64,000 bases of DNA from Rhizoclosmatium globosum (taxonomy: Eukaryota > Chytridiomycota > Chytridiomycetes > Chytridiales > Chytriomycetaceae): positions 62,001 through 126,000 of the forward strand of contig MCGO01000042.1 of assembly GCA_002104985.1 (NCBI GenBank). The letters are read 5' to 3'. Positions 58,154 to 64,000 of the stretch are shown here, in pieces (position 1 is the first letter of the stretch; every line of letters begins with the position of its first letter). Under the pieces are notes generated by a model. The model worked only from the letters and a program-made list of their open reading frames with translations. It was not told where the DNA came from and ran no database searches. Both the position numbers and the translations under genes were made by a program.

Positions 58154-59793
58154 ATGCAGAAGCAGTCTCCAAAAAGTCCGAAAGGGAATCTTTCGAACGA
58201 AATGCACAGCACAACAACTGGGGCAGCCAAGGTGAGTTCTCTGCTGCCCACCACCACTACCAGTTCCAACCACCCAATTCACCCTCTATCCAGCGCGTCG
58301 TTCCCGTGGCAAAGACCGGCGCCGGAGTTGGAACTGGTTCCGGCACAGGCAAAGCACAACTCGTCGCATCCGCCGCGTCAAAGGCCGCGTCCGTCGCAAA
58401 CCTTAGTTCTGCCGCCGCCGCGAACCACTCTTTGTCAAAGTCTGGCGCCCAATCAAAAGCTTCTGCCGCCGCGAAAGCCGCTGAGCCATCTGAGGCGACG
58501 TCTTCCTCGGTCGCTTCGTCTGTCCCAAAACAGAATTCAAATCAATCAACGGCCCTTCCTCCTTCAAACCAACAACAACAACAACAGCCTCAGAAACAAG
58601 AGGACCGTCGCTGGTCTCTCCAGGACTTTGACGTCGGTCGTGCTCTTGGAAAGGGAAAGTTTGGCCGCGTTTACTTGGCACGTGAAAAGAAGTCTGGCTA
58701 TGTCGTGGCCCTCAAAATCTTGTTCAAGGCGGAGCTCATTGAGGCAAAGGTGGAAAAACAGCTTAGACGGGAAATTGAGATTCAGTCGCATCTGAGGTAT
58801 CCTTGCTTATTTATCACCCATCTTTTACTCATCCATGTCTTTGAATATAGGCATCCTAATATTCTTAGACTCTACGGCTACTTTTACGACGCGAAACGCG
58901 TCTATTTGATTTTAGAGTACGCTGCAAATGGTGAATTATACAAACAGCTCAAAAAGTGTAACCGTTTCTCAGAAGACCTTGCCTCCAAGGTATGCATGCT
59001 TTTTATAATTCACATATCTCACTAACCACTCTCGCGTCAAGTACATTTGCCAAATGGCTGATGCCCTCCATTACCTCCACAAGAAACACGTTATCCACAG
59101 AGACATCAAACCGGAAAACTTGCTCATTGGTATAAAAGGAGAACTCAAAATTGCTGATTTCGGATGGTCCGTCCACGCCCCTAACACTAGGTACCTACCT
59201 CCATTCACCATATCCCTGCAAACATTTAACTTTCTTACAAAAAAGACGGCAAACCCTCTGCGGAACCCTCGACTACCTCCCCCCTGAAATGGTGGAAGGC
59301 AAAGAACACACGGACGCGGTGGATTTATGGTCTCTCGGTGTCCTTTGCTACGAATTCCTTGTGGGTGTTCCGCCATTTGAAGACCGGTCTTCGTATAAGG
59401 CCACGTACCGTCGAATTGCGCAAGTGGATCTTAAGATTCCTGAGTATTTGTCAAAGGAGGCTGGGGACTTGATTACAAAGGTGAGTCGGAGAAAAGTTGA
59501 TGGTGTAGAGAGAGAGTGAATGGATGGAGTTGGACGGCGTTGGATGAGGAACTTAGAGCAACGATTTTGTGGCAGCAGATTCACTTACTATTACGCCACA
59601 GCTTCTGCAGTACGCCCCAGAGAAGCGTATGCCCCTAGAAAAAGTCATGTCGCATCCATGGATCCTCAAGCACAATCCTCCAAAACCCACTACTCCAGAA
59701 GTCTCATCTGGATCAGAGTCTGGCGTCGCGTCTGTCACAAGTGGTGTCAAAGATATGTCTGTCAAGGCATCGTCCTCTGCATCAACCGCGTAA
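58154..59793 (+). CDS. IPL1: Aurora kinase
   Basis: Exons 58154-58231, 58294-58796, 58851-58989, 59042-59190, 59246-59480 and 59602-59793 give 431 residues. The ATG at 58154 is used because the downstream frame has no ATG of its own before the kinase domain. Residues 27-150 are Ala/Ser/Gln-rich. The domain starts [37 protein letters not shown] has the Lys, [12 protein letters not shown] the loop, [12 protein letters not shown] the [21 protein letters not shown] the activation segment with the Aurora RxT site. It acts in chromosome segregation with INCENP-type partners. The acceptors before exons 4 and 5 are AAG. The C-terminus continues about 35 residues past the domain. Confidence 0.95.
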
Positions 59794-59987
59794 GGAAAGT
59801 GGGTTGGGAGAAACGAAAACGACAGAATTTAGTCTAGTGTTTTAATTTATTGTATAGCACGAAAAGGAAAAACAAACAAACAGAAAAAAGACAAAACCTT
59901 CTATTCCCATAATTATTACTGTTCTCATGTATTTGATTATTCTTTTGGTTGGAGCACATTGTAATTCTCCTCTTGTAATTAGTGTTT

Positions 59988-60716
59988 TTACATTGGAATC
60001 GTTCGACGTTGTTGTTGCCCTCCATTTATAATGCTCCAAACATCCAGATCCTGACGTGTCCATTTGCCATACTTTTGTGATTCCAAGTATTGATATTGTA
60101 GGACAAGAGCAATTACAAGAAGAGTGATCCAGCTTGCAGTTACTGTTTTGTAGTTTGATATAAGCTGGGTTTTGAGTGTCAAAGGAAGTTGTTCTTGTGA
60201 CTGCTTGACTGGGTATTCGTTCACGATTAGTGTTGATAGAGTTGACAAGCTTTCGTAGGAACCAGTTGGAGATTCTGCCGCGGGAGAGAGTGGTGGAATT
60301 ACGGAAGCTGGTTGGTGTACCGTTTCTTTCAGGTATATTACGAGACGGCGGGGACTGCGACGGCGTCGAAGCTTCTTGGTACGTGGTTTATTGCTATTTA
60401 GCTGGTCAGATGGCTTTTCGGATGGCTTGGAATTGTTGTGGGGTACAGGTGTTGGTGTTGTTTCAGAATCGGGAGTTGTTTCAAGGGGTGCTGTTTCGGG
60501 CGTTGGGTCTGTCTTTCTTTGGAGGGATTTAGTTGCTTTTGCAAGGGTGTCTGTTATGGGGATGTTAGTATCTGGTTAGTGGGGGGTGAAGGGGGTGAAG
60601 GGTTTTTTACATAGTCCAATGAGGGAGCCAGTCACGGCCATGAAAGTTGCCACATTTCGTTTGTGTCCTGGCCGAGAGGCGAGATTCTTGAAGGCCTCTC
60701 GTGTGGGTATCGACAT
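59988..60716 (-). CDS. Small two-segment membrane protein, unknown
   Basis: Exons 60716-60611 and 60550-59988 (60-nt intron) give 222 residues. A hydrophobic stretch early on (ATFMAVTGSLIGLYTLAKAT) is followed by a Thr/Pro-rich part (PTPETAPLETTPDSETTPTP), a basic patch (KPRTKKLRRRRSPR), and a second helix (VTASWITLLVIALVLQYQYL) before a 40-residue tail. No family is recognised. The topology would fit an organelle membrane protein, but there is no direct evidence. It is convergent with the Aurora gene. Confidence 0.65.
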
Positions 60717-60993
60717 CTTTTGTGTTGTGCGGGGATGGGATTTGCTGTCAAACTTGACAATTCCTCACAGATTCTAGTATCAGAAGAAGATAACTAGAGA
60801 GGATGCTGAAAAGGTCTCATTTTATTTAATACAACTTCATTTACAACTCCGATTTACAACTCAATATACAAACATTTACAAACGAAAAGGGAAAGAGTAA
60901 AAAGAAAAGAAAAAGAAGATTCGTTCAATAATTATGCGTGGCTTTGTCTTTTAACTGGTGGTTATTGATGGGTTGATAGTTTGGCTGCTTGGT

Positions 60994-61848
60994 TCATTGG
61001 TTATCCACCAAGATCTCAGCACCCGAACAAGGGCCAGTACTTTGATGCCTCTTGACATCAAATCGACGAGTGAATTTCTTGCTGCATCCTTCGCAAGTGA
61101 AGTACTTGATACCCATATGTGTTGAATAATGAGCACGGAGATTGAATGAGCGATCGAACGATCGAGAGCAACCGGGGAACGGGCAAGAAAAGATTGTAAC
61201 GGAGCCTGAAAACAAACACATTTTAAGTTAGTATATAAAAAAGATGAATGTGAGTGAGGAGTGAGTGAGTGTGATAGCAAGGGCTTGGCTGAAGTAGACA
61301 CCGAACATACCTCGTCGATGAGTCGCAGGCTTCTTTGTCTTTTTGCATGAGGAGATATCAATGTCCTTGTAGAGAGAGCTCAGTGAGTTTGAGCGGCCCT
61401 TTCTGCGTGGCATGTTGTCTGAATCTGGAGATGAAGGGGATGAAGGGGATGGTGAAGATTCCAGCTTGACAGGCTGCCACTCGATAGCCTCTGCATCTGA
61501 AGGTGCATCCATGACAGCATCCGCCAAGATACTCTTATTAGTCACTGGCACGGGCTTCTCCAGTCGCAGCGAAGTGTCAATATGGAGGCCAGTTGGAGTT
61601 GACGGTGGAAGCGTTGCTGCTGCCGACACGGGCGAGTCTGAGTCGCTCGAGTATTCCTCAGACGTCAAAGGCGGAAGATCGAGGAGAAACAGCGGCGTTT
61701 CAAAGTGGGTGTGGATGTGCAGGTTGGGAGGCTGCCCTTGCACTTGCATTTGCATTTGGAGGGAAGTGGCGGAGGCACAGCTGCCAAACCACCATTCGTA
61801 TCCTTCAAGGCCAAGGTCGTGGCTGAACACTGCTGCTGATTCACTCAT
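60994..61848 (-). CDS. C2H2 zinc-finger protein, probable transcription factor
   Basis: Exons 61848-61311 and 61205-60994 (105-nt intron) give 249 residues. The N-terminal 130 residues have acidic and Pro/Ser-rich stretches (LDLPPLTSEEYSSDSDSP, ESSPSPSSPSSPDSD) like an activation region. A basic patch, PRRKGRSNSL, may be a nuclear signal. Two fingers end the protein: CPFPGCSRSFDRSFNLRAH...H and CEGCSKKFTRRFDVKRH...C, the second a C2HC variant ending STGPC. The 401-bp gap to the divergent kinase at 62250 is likely the shared promoter area. The target genes are unknown. Confidence 0.85.
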
Positions 61849-62249
61849 AGCTTGATGGGGAGTTGCGTTGTGGTTGTGATTTCGGTGGAGAAAGTGATTG
61901 CCAATTTATCGTGCTTTTGCGATTTTGAGGGGAAAAGGGTGGCTTGCTTGGCGAAACCAATCAAGTACGACTTTGTGACAGGTTTGGAACAAGCTTTTCC
62001 CTTCTTGGAACTTTGAACGGAGGCTGAAACCTTATTCCTCACACGCTAAGAATGCCCGTTGGACGTTGCCACCCGTGCCTCTGTTTCAAGGTTTCAAGGC
62101 ACATAATTCTCTTATGTATCTCGCTGAAATCAAAGGGTGTCTTCTGTTTGGGGCCTCTTTTCAAATAAAATGAAATGATAATATTTTGCTGAGATTTGGA
62201 ACGCCATTGTTTCTTAGCCCATTCTGGAAGCGACCAAATCAAAAACGAA
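61849..62249. promoter_or_regulatory. Divergent intergenic region between the zinc-finger and SIK-like kinase genes
   Basis: 401 bases separating two divergent starts. No gene supported. AT-rich sequence at 62160-62195 lies 55-90 bases before the kinase ATG. No defined motif was identified. Confidence 0.4.

Positions 62250-64000
<1,751 letters not shown>

Overview
The window is nuclear DNA from a compact fungal genome. Genes sit tens to hundreds of bases apart on both strands. About 79 short introns (mostly 40-80 nt, GT...AG) can be placed by reading-frame continuity and family conservation. Orthologues of VAC14, WDR48, TRDMT1/DNMT2, an Aurora kinase, a SIK-like AMPK-related kinase and a Ydc2/Cce1-type resolvase mark a eukaryote of fungal type. 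The lineage-specific secreted and seven-helix families suggest an early-diverging (chytrid-like) fungus; that last step is inference. No organelle, phage or bacterial segment was seen. Exon joins quoted are my own and may be off by a base or two.

1-10.8 kb: four tandem genes on the minus strand (the first runs off the window) encode one family of seven-helix membrane proteins with a Cys-containing N-terminal domain. A fifth, shorter member lies at 9.8-10.8 kb on the plus strand. Between them are phosphoserine aminotransferase and a SET-domain protein. 10.9-17.2 kb: a PiT/PHO89 phosphate permease and a 12-exon WDR48 homologue whose last exon is frame-disturbed. 17.2-22.6 kb: three consecutive genes for secreted Cys-rich repeat proteins, two with GPI-type tails; one has an in-frame TGA at a conserved Cys. 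22.8-31 kb: two unrecognised proteins, two Golgi-type glycosyltransferases (one with an apparent frameshift), a MEKHLA-domain protein and a GNAT acetyltransferase. 31-38.9 kb: VAC14 head-to-head with a second GNAT, another secreted Cys-rich GPI protein, an F-box protein and a four-helix membrane protein.

38.9-41.6 kb is the most repeat-rich stretch: a 344-bp MITE-like element, a Cce1/Ydc2-type Holliday-junction resolvase, a three-helix hairpin, a palindromic repeat and a (CA)38 microsatellite. 41.6-48.9 kb: a cytochrome b5-acyl-CoA dehydrogenase fusion ending in ARL, an HSL-type hydrolase and a large Ser-rich kinase. 48.9-56.8 kb: a tandem pair of UDP-glucose 4-epimerases showing gene conversion, then a tandem pair of MFS transporters. 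56.8-64 kb: TRDMT1, Aurora kinase, a tail-anchored-like protein, a C2H2 factor and a SIK-like kinase cut by the window end.

Three window-wide features stand out. At least eleven genes switch from a C-rich to a G-rich coding strand part-way through, always in the 5' to 3' direction. About one intron in six ends in AAG. Four genes have their stop codon inside an AATAAA box.
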